A stretch of 64,000 bases of DNA, taken from Ascidia mentula (taxonomy: Eukaryota > Chordata > Ascidiacea > Phlebobranchia > Ascidiidae). The translations under genes were made by a program, and so were the position numbers. The DNA lies in assembly GCA_947561715.1 (NCBI GenBank), contig OX387203.1, positions 17,050,001-17,114,000 on the forward strand, written 5' to 3'. A model generated the notes under the pieces. It saw only the letters and a program-made list of their open reading frames with translations. It had not been told where the DNA came from and did no database searches. This document shows positions 38,501 to 51,318 of this stretch, piece after piece (within the stretch, counting starts at the first letter, position 1; each line of letters begins with the position of its first letter).

Positions 38501-38793
38501 CCCACGCGCGGGCGCAATTACTCGGCAAGTCGTCCGCAGGGTGGGGCAAAAGATCAAACTCTTCTGCGAGTTCGGACTCTACACGCAGCAATCCAGAGTC
38601 ACGCGATCGAGGTACGTCATGGGTGGATGACGTTACCACCGAGGTGCTTCCCCGGTCTGAAGGGTTGCCTTATATGAGTTCAATCAGTTCAAAGATTCCA
38701 GTTAACGGAACACGTGACACGGACGAGAAGGGCGGTGACGTGTATGACCACGTGACCACAGTGGACCAATCGGAAGACATAGATTTGTGTTAG
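32511..38793 (+). CDS. UVRAG: UVRAG (UV radiation resistance-associated protein)
   Basis: Sixteen exons: 32511-32585, 32877-33042, 33141-33230, 33411-33592, 33812-33984, 34044-34149, 34303-34429, 34489-34675, 34758-34825, 34986-35151, 35614-35790, 36868-36950, 37175-37290, 37611-37634, 37814-37969, 38368-38793. About 773 aa (human 699). UVRAG is a subunit of the Beclin 1/Vps34 class III PI3-kinase complex in autophagosome maturation and endosomal traffic. Seen: an N-terminal C2-like region starting QQRRVRDITSIAIRNLT, with a NPTWSGF motif; a long coiled coil (LHQEMISKKKKSLYEARN and following exons); then the conserved C-terminal fold with FLLIPLRYPL, KLSEKERLFPLFVKGS, EYGVFLLNKNVAQLRYYFG and GTSDLRLTLKNI. 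The last exon is a low-complexity Ser/Lys-rich tail. Exon 1 was located by phase and the CVLQQ|RRVRD match. The 24-bp exon 14 and the start of exon 15 (37814) are weaker; skipping exon 14 also keeps the frame. Confidence 0.9.
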
Positions 38794-38938
38794 TTTTACG
38801 TTAATTACGTTTGAACGTGCAATGATTTTATGTGTTTGTTTGTGCAATGTTTTGTAACCGTCGTATACAAGGGCTCGAGTGATAATTGGATGAAATCTCA
38901 CATCTGCAGGTTTTGTTTCTTCACAAAATTTTACGTTT

Positions 38939-38944
38939 AATAAA
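38939..38944 (+). terminator. Poly(A) signal AATAAA of UVRAG
   Basis: AATAAA 146 bp past the UVRAG stop. Confidence 0.6.
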
Positions 38945-38981
38945 AACTTCCCTGTCAAGATTCGACCTCGGGGTTTTTAAT

Positions 38982-38987
38982 TTTATT
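38982..38987 (-). terminator. Poly(A) signal AATAAA of EPC
   Basis: TTTATT on the + strand, about 270 bp past the EPC stop. Cleavage 10-30 nt beyond would land at or past the UVRAG cleavage zone. Confidence 0.55.
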
Positions 38988-39259
38988 CATTATCTAGCGC
39001 TTTAACGAAGAATGACGTCATCAAAGAAAACGTCACGCACACACGATCTCTACCAAAATCAAGTAATGTGGGAGGGGGGTGGGGGGATTGCATAATATGC
39101 GAAACAGCTTTGAAAGTGAAGGGGGGGAAAGATTCCAAAAGTGCACTGTCATCGTTATGACGTAACAAACTAAACCCGCACGATTATATTTCAACCAACT
39201 TCGCGCGGCGCAATAATGAACATGCTCGCCGCTGTCAGGGCGCCACCACGCGGCGTCCT

Positions 39260-42200
39260 TCAAGTGACCTCCATGGGGCGCGAAGACTTGTGATCAACTT
39301 GGGGGGGCTCGGCAGTGGGCGACCCGATGTCGATTTGCACTGTGTGGTTCACCTGGTCATCCGATGAGCGGGGAGTCTTTTTTACGGGCACCGCTTTGGT
39401 ATCCGCCGGAGTTTTGCCCTTCGCTGATTGGATTTCGGGCATTTCAACGACAACCCCCCCACTTCTCTTCGCACTTGACGGGGTGAGGGTGATGAGGGAA
39501 TTCCCCAGCTTCACGACGTTGCCCCCGATCGACAACATTCCGCTTGGAGCCTCTTGACTCGATGACGTAACAGCGCTTGCAGATGACGTCATCAGATTAA
39601 GGCTAATCGTTTTGGAGGATGAAGTTTTTTTGACAGCGCCATCTGACGGCAGCATGTGGACGAGGGTCCCGCGGGGTGAGCTTGGGGCGGAATGGGTATT
39701 TCGCACTGGAACTCCACCACTAGATGGCTCGCTTTTAATCGACGCCAACACATTGTGAGGGAGGGTCAGGTTGAGGTTCACCGTGTTCCGTTGCGTCCGT
39801 TGCCCGGCAACCGGCTTTTTGCCGACGTCTTTGCCAGATCTGACGTCATCATTGTTTCGGAAATCCCCGACCACAGAAGAACCCGTGTTGGTGATTTTGA
39901 GGACGGCTGGAACTCCAGCGGAACCTAACTGGACCGTTGACCGCTGTTGACTTGAAGAAGCGGCGACTGACAACGTCACTGGCAGAGTGAGACCTCTCTG
40001 CTGCCCGCTAGCGACCAAAGTCGTGTCGGAAATGCGAGGTCTCGAGTTTGTGGCGCTGTTGTTTAGGGTAAGCACCCCGCCGCACGTCACACACCGACTT
40101 TCGGGGGGTTTGGGTTTGTGGGGGGTGTGACGGGGGGTAGCGGGCAGTCGCGTTACACCTGAAAGTAAAAAGAATCGAAATTGAAAAAATATGTCAAGAA
40201 GATCAGAAAAGTCAGTCTGTGGCACCGACTGTTTTGTCTTCAGTTGTCATAAGAGTGAAAGACGGCATCATTCCAATCTTTTATGATAAGATATCATAGA
40301 AATATTAACCATCGTCTGTCACCCAAGTTACTGTGGATCACACCCTCAACATGCTCGCTACCCACCTATGCTGTTTTGATGCGACACAGTTGTGGTTGTT
40401 GATTGCGTTGGCATGGTAACCAGTGCGGACATAGCAAATGCGATTGAAGATTTGTCCAGCTCCAAAGAACGCCCCCCTACTGCCCTCTTGTGTTTCGGAG
40501 AGGAAAACCTGTAAACATATCTGAGTTCAAATATTCGTAAACCCGCAAAGGTCAAATATTTCCCTTAAAAATGACTTGTGGACAATGAAAGCTTAAAAAC
40601 TGAGAGAGCACAGTTTAAAAAAAATTGCAATCCGGCAAAAAAAATCTCAATACAAACCTGGGCATTTTTCGAGCACCTTGGTCGCGCTTTGAAGACTTTA
40701 AATCTAAAAACATTGGTTGATGAAAGAAAGGGAAAATAAGTAAGTCTGTTGAACAAGAAATGATGGATAAACTGACAGATCAGGGTGAAATTACATCTTC
40801 CCACAAGTTAAAATTCCAATATTAATATGTTTGTAAATAGATATTAACCAAAAATCTACCTAAAATAAAAGATACAAGTTATGCTAATAAGAAAACAGTT
40901 AAGTTGGTTTTATACATTTCTTGCCTGCGTGTTCCTTCAACGAGTTAGATTGATGACGCGGTGAATTCCAGGGTGGGTTTGGGTCGGAATCTGTCGAGTC
41001 ACTTTTACTCTGTTGTTTTGGAAGTTCATCGGACGCACGGAAATGATGCCATCGATTTTTCTTAATTTCTGCCAAATAAGACACGGTAAATTTTTACTGT
41101 TTGAAATCTGAACAAGTTCGTGTAAAAACTGAAGATGGAACAAAGATAATTTGCTGAGCATTGTTAAGCAGGGGTTTCAAACACAATGTGACAAACTGTT
41201 AATGCTTACAGCACATGTGCGAGACCTGCTGATATCAAATTAGAGGCTTTTCACATTGAGAATGATTGTAGAAAAATGAATTTCTTAGCAGTTACATATG
41301 AGCTTTACTGTTTGTTTCGAAAATTTATAAATCTGTGAGTTAGATTCCCAAGAGGTTTTTTGCTTCATTACTACACATAATTTCCCGACCAAGATGCTCT
41401 CTGAACATTGATGCATTGTAGTTTCGTGGAACCCAGGTTAAAGATTTACGCCTGTTTCATTTTCTGTCGCTACGACAAACCTTGAAGTAAATTACGGAGA
41501 GGGGACGTTGGTGGTTGATGGTCGTGATCCGAACACAAATCCAAGTTTTCAATTTCCTTCTGATAAGGATGATAAGCTCGGTCCAAGTGGATCCGACCAC
41601 CGCGACCCATTCTAACACAACAATAAATTTTCACATAAGTATTTCTGAGTGAAAAATTGATAAAATAGCTGGATTGAAACGGAATAATGTTATTGAGAAT
41701 TCCACTAAACAACAGCATTACTGTAGTAATGTCTTTAATTCAGGATTGTTTTTATACCTGTTGGCTTTTTTACAGACATTTAATCTAAATCAGGTAAGAA
41801 AATGAGAGACCATGTCAACATTTGAATTTAAAGTCCAGTTGTTTCTTGAAATATTGATACAAACAACTTTGTTATAAAATATGGTGATCTTTATGGAAAT
41901 TCCCCTCAGACTCATTAAATCAGTTTTTCCTCTCATCCATTTCAAGGGAATTGAGTATCATCACAGGGAAATAACCATAAATATAACAAGCAATATTAAT
42001 AAATCACCTTCTTCTTGTAAATCCGATGCAGCGTTCAGGTACATTGAGCGTCGTCAAACAGTATCTGTGTTTCTGCTCGCTCATCCATGACCAATCACCG
42101 ACCATGGTTTCTTGTGGCTGAAATGTTTACAAAATAAGTAAACGAGACATAACATTGTTTTCTGTTTGTTTTTGCTTCAAATATTTGCCCATCAGACTCA

Positions 42201-45200
42201 TTAAATCAGTATTTAAGCTTTCAGGTGAATCAAGGATGTTTTTAAGATCATCATAGGGCAGTAACACAAAAAAGCATGAGGTTAAGTTTGAACTTACCGA
42301 GTAATAAACACAACCTGGTTTACGTCTGAACGTAAATAAACCGTCCGGATATTTCTTGGCATCAAATTCATCAGAAGGTGAAATTGAACCAATCTGAAAA
42401 TGTTGATTTTGATGTAAATATTATGTGGTTTGGAGTTGAACTTTTGTTGAGATTACTATTGTTACAAAGGCAGAAATTTCTATTGTTACAAAGGCAGATA
42501 TTTTACAATGTGTTTGTAATAATGCTTCATTGCAACCAATTATTCATTACATGTCATCTACTGTCAACCAATAATTAATTTTTAAAACAGACAAATTTGT
42601 TAACTTTATGGAACCAACTTAATCATCCAGACCCACTGGGTCATTAGGCAAAACATCTTGTCATTTTAAACATACACGGACATTACTTCCAGCTCAAATA
42701 AAATAACAAAAAAAACTGAACAACAAAAGTGAAAAAGTAAAATAATGAAAAGATTTTTTACACAATGGATTAGAATTTTACCTGTTCCTTGACTTCTTCG
42801 TCGCTCGAAGGTGGAAACTCATATTGATTCATCGTATCTTCCACATCCTGATAAGTCGACGATTTCTGATATGATTTCTGTGTGATGGAACTTGACTGTC
42901 TCGATGGAACACTCACCTAAATTCCCAGACAGATTTTATTTTGTTTGGTGGTTACAAAACTTTTCCAAACTATACCTTCCTTTGCAAAACAAAAAAAACT
43001 AGGCCAGGCCACAGCAATTAACCAAGCTCATAAGAGCGGAGATATATAAGAACAAATCCCAGCCATTTGTCTGATGATCGTCTTTTGTTGATATTAAAAA
43101 AGAAATTGTTGAACAAATTTAGGTCTTTGTGGCCCATAACGCTGTATGGCAATATTTCATCATAGAGCTTATAGGAGATTCACAAAACGGTCCAATTACC
43201 AAATATTGGCATAGCAAATTACTTAGTCAACTGCAGGCCCGCAAATTGTAACCTCACTTGGAAACACACCGTTGTACAATTGTCTTTGCATAGCCACAAC
43301 CAAAATTTACGTGGGCACGACCGCTTTCTTTAAAAGAAGCAGCTTGACCACAAATGTTGCAGTGAACAAACATTAAGCTGTGTTATTCGTGTAATAGCAA
43401 TTTCGTTCCTTAATAATTCTGTACATAAGTGTTATCAATATAGTAATAACACTGGCCACCAGAGTAAACTAATGGTTTGTTATGGCCCGCAACAAAATGT
43501 AGTTGGACCACACTGACTTAGTCCATTACTAATAAGTAAATGTCAAGATGAGGAACACAAACCTTGTACGGATGCTTTATCCTCGATTCAACATTTGTGT
43601 TCTGATTAATGAATGCAGAGTTCGTTGTTGCGTTCGCTTGAAGTGTTTTGAATCGTGGTCGTTTGGTTTTAGGCTTTTTAGGGCCTCCCATCATTTCCCT
43701 GCAAATGAGATGTGCAGAAGATGTTACAAACACAAAACAAAATAATCAGTTCCAACACAAACGGTTAGAACTTCGAGAAACATAACACTGCATATTTAAT
43801 AGTAATTACGTTTTTTTCTTCCCAAGACCAACCTTAACGCCAATTGTTGTGCGCGACACACATATAAAATTAAAATTATAAAAGGACCTCATGTTTAAAT
43901 GCAGATAATTTTATGAAAACGTGTTTCGATGCCATATTCATGGCAGAATTCAGAGCATGTCTGACCAAAGGAAAGTAACAGCTATTACATCATTCACAAT
44001 GAGGCTTTTCATCACAAATTTACTTGTGTTTGCCCAATGACCATAATTATATGGAAACATTATCATAATTTTGGCTTGTTTAAAACTAAAAAGCAAACCA
44101 AAGTCATATTTGCATAAATCTGTTACCTATCTAGTTTTCCTTGCGGTATTGAATGGCTGTTCACATTCTTATGTTGTTTCAAGCCGATGGAACCACTCTG
44201 TAAGCGACGTCGCTTATAGCCGGATACGAAGAAGGATCGTGGTTTTTGTGTGCTCACAGAGCGTAACATCTTCCCGTCCCAATCTTTCATTTGATATCTG
44301 CACATAGAAATATAACATGTATATACAGGATGGGATGGAATTGGAAATTTGTGCAGTATTCGGAATATTCTGCAACAGTTTGGTTTTGTAAAAATGACAC
44401 TTTCGACAAATTTGTTAGAAAGTGTTTGCTGGTATTTGTAACAGGGTAAATTGAAATTAAGTCTTTCCTTAATATCAAACTTTTGTTAATTACTTATTCA
44501 CAGATAAATTATTTTATAAGCAGAGCTACAGCCTTGCTGACAAAGAATGATGGGTAATTATTAAATTTTTTGTGCAGGAAACAAAATAGTTTATGGCAAA
44601 AAAACACAAAACTATTTTAATATTTTACTAATTGACAAATAGGGAAAAGAAAATGACACAGGAACGATTGAAATATGTTTCAGTAAAGCATGATTCTAAT
44701 ACCTTTTTTCGAAGACTTCCAATGTTAAATGGAGCAACTCTCGTTTACTTTTTTCTCTTCTTTTTACCATCTCAAGAATCGTGACCGCTCGACTTAAGTC
44801 CCTTCGCAGTTTGAGCATCTTCTCGTACGATGACTCATCGTTTTTACGATTCTGTATTTTAATTTTTATGTGAAATTTTGCCGCTCAGCGAGATTCCTTC
44901 GCATTAATTTTATGTGGAAGACAGTTCTGTTGGAATTATAATATCTGGCAGCAACACAAGCATCAAATATGCAAAAGGCCAATATTCTTTCTTACCAAAA
45001 TCTGAATATTACGTGGACAAGGGTTTGCAAACAGGATTCATTTCAAAACCCACCTTCCTAGTTTGCATCTTTTCTGTCCGTCTTCGAAAAGCGACGTAGC
45101 AATCGTTAGTTGAAGAGCCATCGCGTCTTTCTTGTCGAACCTTCAATTATTTCAAGTTAACAGCAATGCACACAACAAGAAAAAAAATGTCAAAAATCAC

Positions 45201-48200
45201 TTGTGCTTGGGAGCTACCAAAATGGAGGCAATTATTGGAAAACGAAGCCACAATGATTCCTCAATCAAATTAAATCAATAATTCAAAAAAAAATTATTAA
45301 CGTAAGAGTATTGGTTAAGACATATCATTGGTATTCTGTCAACACTGTGGTTTCATCTTCCAAACAACTATTGTTCAATGTTAAATCTTTGAAATCAATC
45401 ATTTAGAACAAAAGATTTTACAGAAATAAGCCATTAATTGTTCCACATAAACACTTATATCTAATCTCACTAAAATTTATGTTTTACAAACACAAATAAT
45501 AAAGTCTGACCTGATATATGAGAGTTCCCTTAACTTTGCTTCTTTTCTTGAGCCAGTAATTGTGGACGGCTTTAATTAAATCATCATCTTCCTTTAGTAG
45601 GAGTTTGGCTTCTTGTAACGTCACCAACTGTTTAGAAAACATTTCAGTTAGTTTTGGTATGACTAAACTTATCTGTCTGGTTGTAATGACAGGTGTTATA
45701 TTACTTGACCGTTCATCAATTTGTGTTGTAAATGATTTGTTACTGTAGATAACTATAGTTAAATTGCTATACCTGACATTTTATTGCACAATAAATGCAA
45801 AATTCATGACATAGAAGCATGGCATATGTAACTGGGTTCCAACTTATCAAATGGAATTTTTCATACAAATCACTAATGCATTATTGTAGAATAGGGAGTT
45901 CCCCACATATATGTTTACACCAGTTGTTTTCAACCTGTTTGTCCTGGTGGAGTCCTTTTGGTGGTGTAAGGGTATTCACTGGACACCTATAGGTTTACCA
46001 AAAATCTACTTAAGCTGATGTTTAAGTTAGGGGTGCCACAAAGAATTTGCATGCATGTTTTAAAGTTGGCCTGAACTCCCTAATAACACTCTGGGCACCC
46101 TAAGTTGACTGGAACATATACATATACAGTTTTAGCCCCTTTTTATTTTAATACAAAGATTTGTCCATCTCCATACTTGATTCCCTGACGACTTTTCAAG
46201 ACGATCAAACATTTCCTCAAACTGGAGGGAAGATATTTCCAATCCCGTCCGCTTCTTACTGTCCTTCAACCAACGTTCGTCTTCACTGTCCAGGTCATAA
46301 TCAGGTTGGTCTTGTTCCAAAATGGAGTTCAATGCTTGGGCTGAACACAAAAAGTTGGTTTCAATAATAAATATACATGTTTATACACAAGCTAATTTTA
46401 ACTGCATTACTGAATCTTTAGAGCAGCTTAAACAAGACTGCTCTTCTGATATAAATGTACTTTGTGGGAGAGGCAGCAGTTACAACAATATTCTTAACCT
46501 ACAAGCTGATAGTTTAAAATACATCGTAATGTGCAGAGCCACCACAATATCTCATTTCAAAAACACAGTTGTCTCAAAATACAATTTTATGTTTAAATTA
46601 GTGTGGATGCAATACAAATGCCTGAGATAAAATAGTCAACAAAACTTTAAATATACTGTGTTTAACTTAACTAAACAACCCTGAAAATTGTTATTTACCA
46701 GTAGATTTTTTGAGGGTAATTTACTGCCTGTCTATTATATATTTCTATTCATATAATATACTATTATGTACATACACACAGACCCAAACAATTTGAGAGG
46801 GGGATACAACAATGTTTTCCCTGCTACATACTTTGGGGAGTAAATGTTTTACTATTGCTTCACAATGAACCACATTTTGAAAACATGTCACCTTTCATGA
46901 TGGCCAATTTAGACAATTGTGTTCCAAACATAATAAATCTTTTATTTCAAATCTTTTCCCAACAACTGATATTTCACAAAAATGTCAACAAATATCATAT
47001 TAGGTTAGAAAGGTTGTCGTAATGATCTTGTGACCTTTTTAGAATACTGCAAGCAATACAAGCAATGTTTTTCTATTAAGATGTTGGTATGACAGGTTTA
47101 CAATTTTGATTGATAAACTCCCAAGACCCAGTAGCAGTAACTACTTATTTTTAGTAGAATCCGACCATTCGTTTGACAATGTCTCCACAATCAGAGATAA
47201 TGATATATTGGGTCGATGTTATATTGTATGAGTCACCTTTTCTTATTATCAAATCAATTTTTTTTTTAAATCAATTTTGCTCACATGACTTGTACAGACT
47301 TTTGACCGCTTTTTTGCTGTATATATATATATCACAAAAACAAACACAATCAAATACAAAAATGTTGTAAAAAGTAGTACATAAATTTAAACAAAAGATG
47401 GCTGCAGTTACCTTGGTTGTGGATGTAATGTTTAGGCAATCGAAACGTCTTCCGATATAGGTTATTGTAACATTCCAGGGTGATTTCGGCTTCGGGAACG
47501 GGAATTACCATCACTTTCTTGTCGCCATAGACTTGCTGCGCTGATATGGCACGTTGTAGGTGATGTTCCTGCAAATAAAAATATTTAGCAAAAACGCATC
47601 AACTATTGTCCAGAAAAGCGTCATATCTGTGCAGTGATGAAAGAGCATTTTTGACTATATATGTATATATTCAATTTCTTGAATATGCTGTGTTAGTCTC
47701 AGGTCTTTAACTTTAGTAATTGCTCGTGCAAATAAAGTTTTTATACAGTCAGTCTGTCCAAAACAGTGCACCAGCAATTACTTAAGTTTTACATATTGTC
47801 TACATTTCATATTTTGCTGCTGATTCTACAACTCCAATTTGTTATGAAACTGTGCCATAATTAGCATGCCTAACTGCATGGGATCTGAGACTGCAAAGTG
47901 CAAATTACACATTTTCATATTTGTTTGATAGAAAAATAAAAAATAAAACTTTGGATAACTTCAAAAATTCCAGAAACATATCCTCTTGTATGAAAAGACT
48001 CCACCCAAAAAGAAATTAAATTTGTGTAATGGAATATTACTGTGTAACGGCCAGGGCCGTATCCAGGAATTTTTAACAGGGGGGTCCAAATTTGTTAGGG
48101 AGTTCCCCGATTTTCAGGTATAAACTAAGGTTAATTGTGGGTGAGAATCGCAATATACGAACACCCGTGTTCGCGCCAATCGTCACATAAACGGTGGCTT

Positions 48201-49781
48201 TCTGGCTTGCACAATTGTGTAACGCTATGAAACACTCGATGCAAGTTACTGCTTTCAAAGTTTAACAACTAAACTAATTGACTATCATGCGAGTAAACCG
48301 CTTGTCATTACAACGTGGCCACTGAAAAACGACGTTTCGTCCGTTAACTGACGAAAAATGACACTTGTTTCATAACAATGCAACATGTTTGGTAACAATG
48401 CCAAGTGTTCGGAAACGATGCTCCCTGTTTGGAAACAATGGCGAATGCACGATGCGGTTTTTAGGTCAACGTCAAAGAAAATACAGTGGCATTTGTTTAG
48501 TTATCAAAAAAGACCAAAATATTTCCCAAAAGGGGGGGTCCGGACCCCTCGGACCCCCCCCCCTGGATACGCCCAAGGTAACGGCACAATATACTAAACT
48601 GTACCGATTTAAACCACTTTACCAACCACAAATAGTTGATTGTTTTTTTTTATAATTGATGCCAGAGGAAATGCATGCCCAACACATGGTAACATAAAGC
48701 AGCATGGTTAAGCCATTTTTGTGTCGTTATGTATACTAGTTCCATTGGCTTTTTGGATCAAAAATCTGATTTCTCAAAGCTCGCGATTCAAACTTTCACA
48801 CTTTAAAAGAGGAATAGGCAGAACACACTTGTATTTACAATCTATAATAATCTTGTATAGTTCAGTTCATGGAAATGTGTGTATATATAATTGGGTAAGA
48901 CAGATCTACAAGGATAAATTTTGCAAATTTGTGGAGCTTTGTTGAAATTTTGCAAACGCTGTTGTAATAACTCTGTCACCACCAACTAATTGTTTTAGAA
49001 TAAGGAAGGTACATGCATAGCAGAAAAAAACCCTAAAGTAATGTAATTATGTGTGTTGCCACTTCAAGCAAAAATCGCGGAAGAGGATTTTTGAATGCTG
49101 AGAAAAGACAACACATTAGAAATGTTTTTTGCACATGAACCAATGTTTTGCAATCTTTGCAGCAGTTTTTGCTTCAGACATTTAAAGGAAATGACACAAT
49201 CAAATTTCAACATTTACGCCAACCACTAGGTGACTCACAATAAAAATTAAGAGTAATTTTACTTGGTATAATTTTAAAATTGGTATGATTTTCTTGATGA
49301 ATTGAATTGATTTCGCAAAACTTTACACAACATTTAGACAACAAATTCGAAATATTTTGAAGTAAAAGTAAACTCCTGAAGGATAAATGCAAAAATAAAT
49401 GTTTCAACAAAAACATCGTATAAGTTGTGAGCTAATTTGTGTTAAGGTGAAGTGTGATGCATTTCATTGTTTGCAGATATTCTGTCCACTTATATGCAGT
49501 GCAAGTGGTTGGGCGAAGTCGTTTTATTTCCCGCCGCAAAAAGATCGACTTGCATACGCGTAGTGCGCAGCGCCATCTAACGGCTACTACGCAACAATTA
49601 CGGGAACAAAGAAAACCAAAAAACCTACCGATTCCTCTTCTTTTTCCATTCCCGAAGGCATTTGAGGCACTGCTCTGTTCAATACAGAGTAATCCTGCAA
49701 ATCCGATAACTCCCTTTTCCAATAAATCGGCATTGGTTTCGTTGCATCGAGCGCACGCGCCCGAAACGAAAGCTTACTCAT
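39260..49781 (-). CDS. EPC1: Enhancer of polycomb homologue (EPC1/EPC2-like)
   Basis: Sixteen exons: 49781-49629, 47568-47412, 46340-46177, 45627-45511, 45140-45054, 44851-44703, 44297-44127, 43698-43563, 42916-42782, 42393-42298, 42117-42008, 41611-41481, 41068-40925, 40703-40658, 40508-40366, 40158-39260. About 945 aa (vertebrate EPC1 about 836). EPC proteins are the scaffold of the NuA4/TIP60 histone acetyltransferase complex, in the nucleus. Seen: N-terminal EPcA domain (MSKLSFRARALDATKPMPIY, RAVPQMPSGMEKEEE, QQVYGDKKVMVIPVPEAE, QPDYDLDSEDE, LQFEEMFDRLEK); the basic/coiled-coil block FRRRTEKMQTRK and KMLKLRRDLSRAVTILEM; the region with FTFRRKPGCVYYS, YCLTTLNVPERCIGF and RGGRIHLDRAY; a Ser/Thr-rich tail ending MEVT as in vertebrates. 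Exon 13 may end at a GC donor (40924) or at a GT donor 9 nt on (exon end 40916). The symbol stands for the EPC1/2 ancestor; I cannot separate the two. The 2-kb first intron holds a MITE. Confidence 0.93.
48044..48585. mobile_element. hAT-type MITE, 526 bp, with 8-bp target duplication
   Basis: The element spans 48052-48577. Terminal inverted repeats are CAGGGCCGTATCCAGG on the left and CCTGGATACGCCCAAG on the right (13 of 16 pair). Both flanks carry GTAACGGC (48044-48051 and 48578-48585), a perfect 8-bp target site duplication, diagnostic of the hAT superfamily. Inner ends are C/G-rich (AGGGGGGTCC on the left, CCCCCCCC on the right). There is no transposase; the longest frames inside (to about 96 codons) look random. 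It lies in intron 1 of EPC. The ends are mutated, but the intact duplication suggests a fairly recent insertion. Confidence 0.85.
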
Positions 49782-51318
49782 CGTGATATACCTTCTACTG
49801 AAAACAGCTTTACAAACCACCTTTTCGCCTTAAAACTGATATTTTTTCGCACCAGACACCAAGAACAGGGCCTAATGCAGGCGTTCGACTTGGTACTGGT
49901 GGCTTACATGTGTGCATGTCTGTTCGTGGCGCTTCGAAAAATCATGTACTGGTATGTTGATGTCGCATCCATCACATTCAACTGATTCGCATACAAGTGA
50001 CCCACAAGGCAATGCGAAAATCCAGACACGAGACGCTGCGCACTAGCGTTCTGCGCAGTTTTCCCACGAAAGGAAAAAGGCATTTCGGAACACTTCGGAT
50101 TTTGCGTTCGGAAATGTTCGGATATAATGCCTATTAGTTAGCAAAAAGATAATTATGACGACCTTTTTAGCTGCAAGATACTGAAAACATTGTTTTAAAT
50201 ATTCGGTATATTCAATTAAGTTGAAGATTGTGTCGGTTGAAATCTACATGGAAGATACAAATATCTACATACATTTGTGTGTACAGAAACAAGCACTCAT
50301 AAACAAAAACAGCACAAAGCAAAATAATAACTCCCTTTTCAAATTTACCTCCTGGCGGTTAGTAGCAAACAGACTTGTTGCTCATTTACACAAAGTGATG
50401 CAGCATATGTACAAATACATATTTCCTTTACTACACACACAGCAGTAATTTCTTGTCAAATCCTTTTCAAATTTAATACTGCTAATACAAACACAAAATA
50501 TCTGATGCTAACCACCATCGATGGAACTTTTAATATGTACCACCAGAAAACCTTACTTTCCTTGAAAAGAAAATTATTACTTGTGGTCTAGCAGGGAAGA
50601 TATGTTTATAGTCTCCACTCTTTTTGCTTTAAGATATAGATGTAGATATATACAGAAGTACCAATAACTATTTTCAAAATCATTCAAATGCATAACATGA
50701 TGTACAGAGTTTGTGCATGGTATAAAGCAAAATGACACCAATTAAAATAATATCAGTGCATGATTGAAACAAGAAAAACAACATGTGCTATTAAAAGTCT
50801 TTATGTTCATCTCAGCAATCCTTGTCTTTGCATCTGAATATAGCAGATCCTGCAACAGTTAACGTTTTTCAATAATTTTTGTTTACACAATTGCACTTGG
50901 CACATTAAACAACTTACGCCTAAGATGCAAACCCAAGTTTTAACTGATTGCTAAAAGTAATCTCAACAATATATGAAAGTCTTTTGAAAGCGATAATATT
51001 ATTCAATTACTGGCCATTTTTTTATTAAAATCTTGAAACACCAATGCCCTGTAGGTGCAAAAATCTCTAAATGTTTTGCAAGATACGTCAAGTTGGTGTT
51101 TTTGAGTAAACGAAACACCATATCAGGTAACACATTTTTTTACATATAAACAGAATGCTATGGTTATGGCAATAGACAGAACTAGTTTATTCTGTTTTTG
51201 GCACTGCATTTGGCGATAAATCCGACTAAAGATTACGATTACTGCATTGCCTACTTAAAGTAAATAATTTTGCTAAATTCACTAAATTACCACAAAAATT
51301 GCCACTGAGTTAATGATC
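49782..51318. other. Intergenic stretch upstream of EPC
   Basis: EPC promoter at the left end: 49782-50100 is richer in CpG than its surroundings (GCGC, TTCGGA). A TTTTCAG acceptor-like site on the minus strand ends at 49798, 16 nt before the EPC ATG. The rest is AT-rich with no supported gene. Confidence 0.45.
51186..51191 (-). terminator. Poly(A) signal AATAAA of XYPPX-repeat gene
   Basis: TTTATT on the + strand, 128 bp past the stop at 51319. Confidence 0.45.

Larger units (their letters stand above)
38794..39259. other. Convergent 3' region UVRAG / EPC
   Basis: 466 bp holding both 3' UTRs with facing poly(A) signals 43 bp apart. A G-rich run at 39068-39086 and another at 39119-39128 are on the + strand, within the EPC 3' UTR as C-rich RNA. 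Confidence 0.6.

Noticed and set aside
39315..39928. Open frames on the + strand opposite the EPC last exon
   Set aside because: Antisense shadows of the GC-richer EPC coding exon; no splice or homology support.
48321..48345. GACGTTTCGTC inside the MITE as another hammerhead copy
   Set aside because: Only the GAAACGTC part is present; no CTGATGA and no flanking stems.
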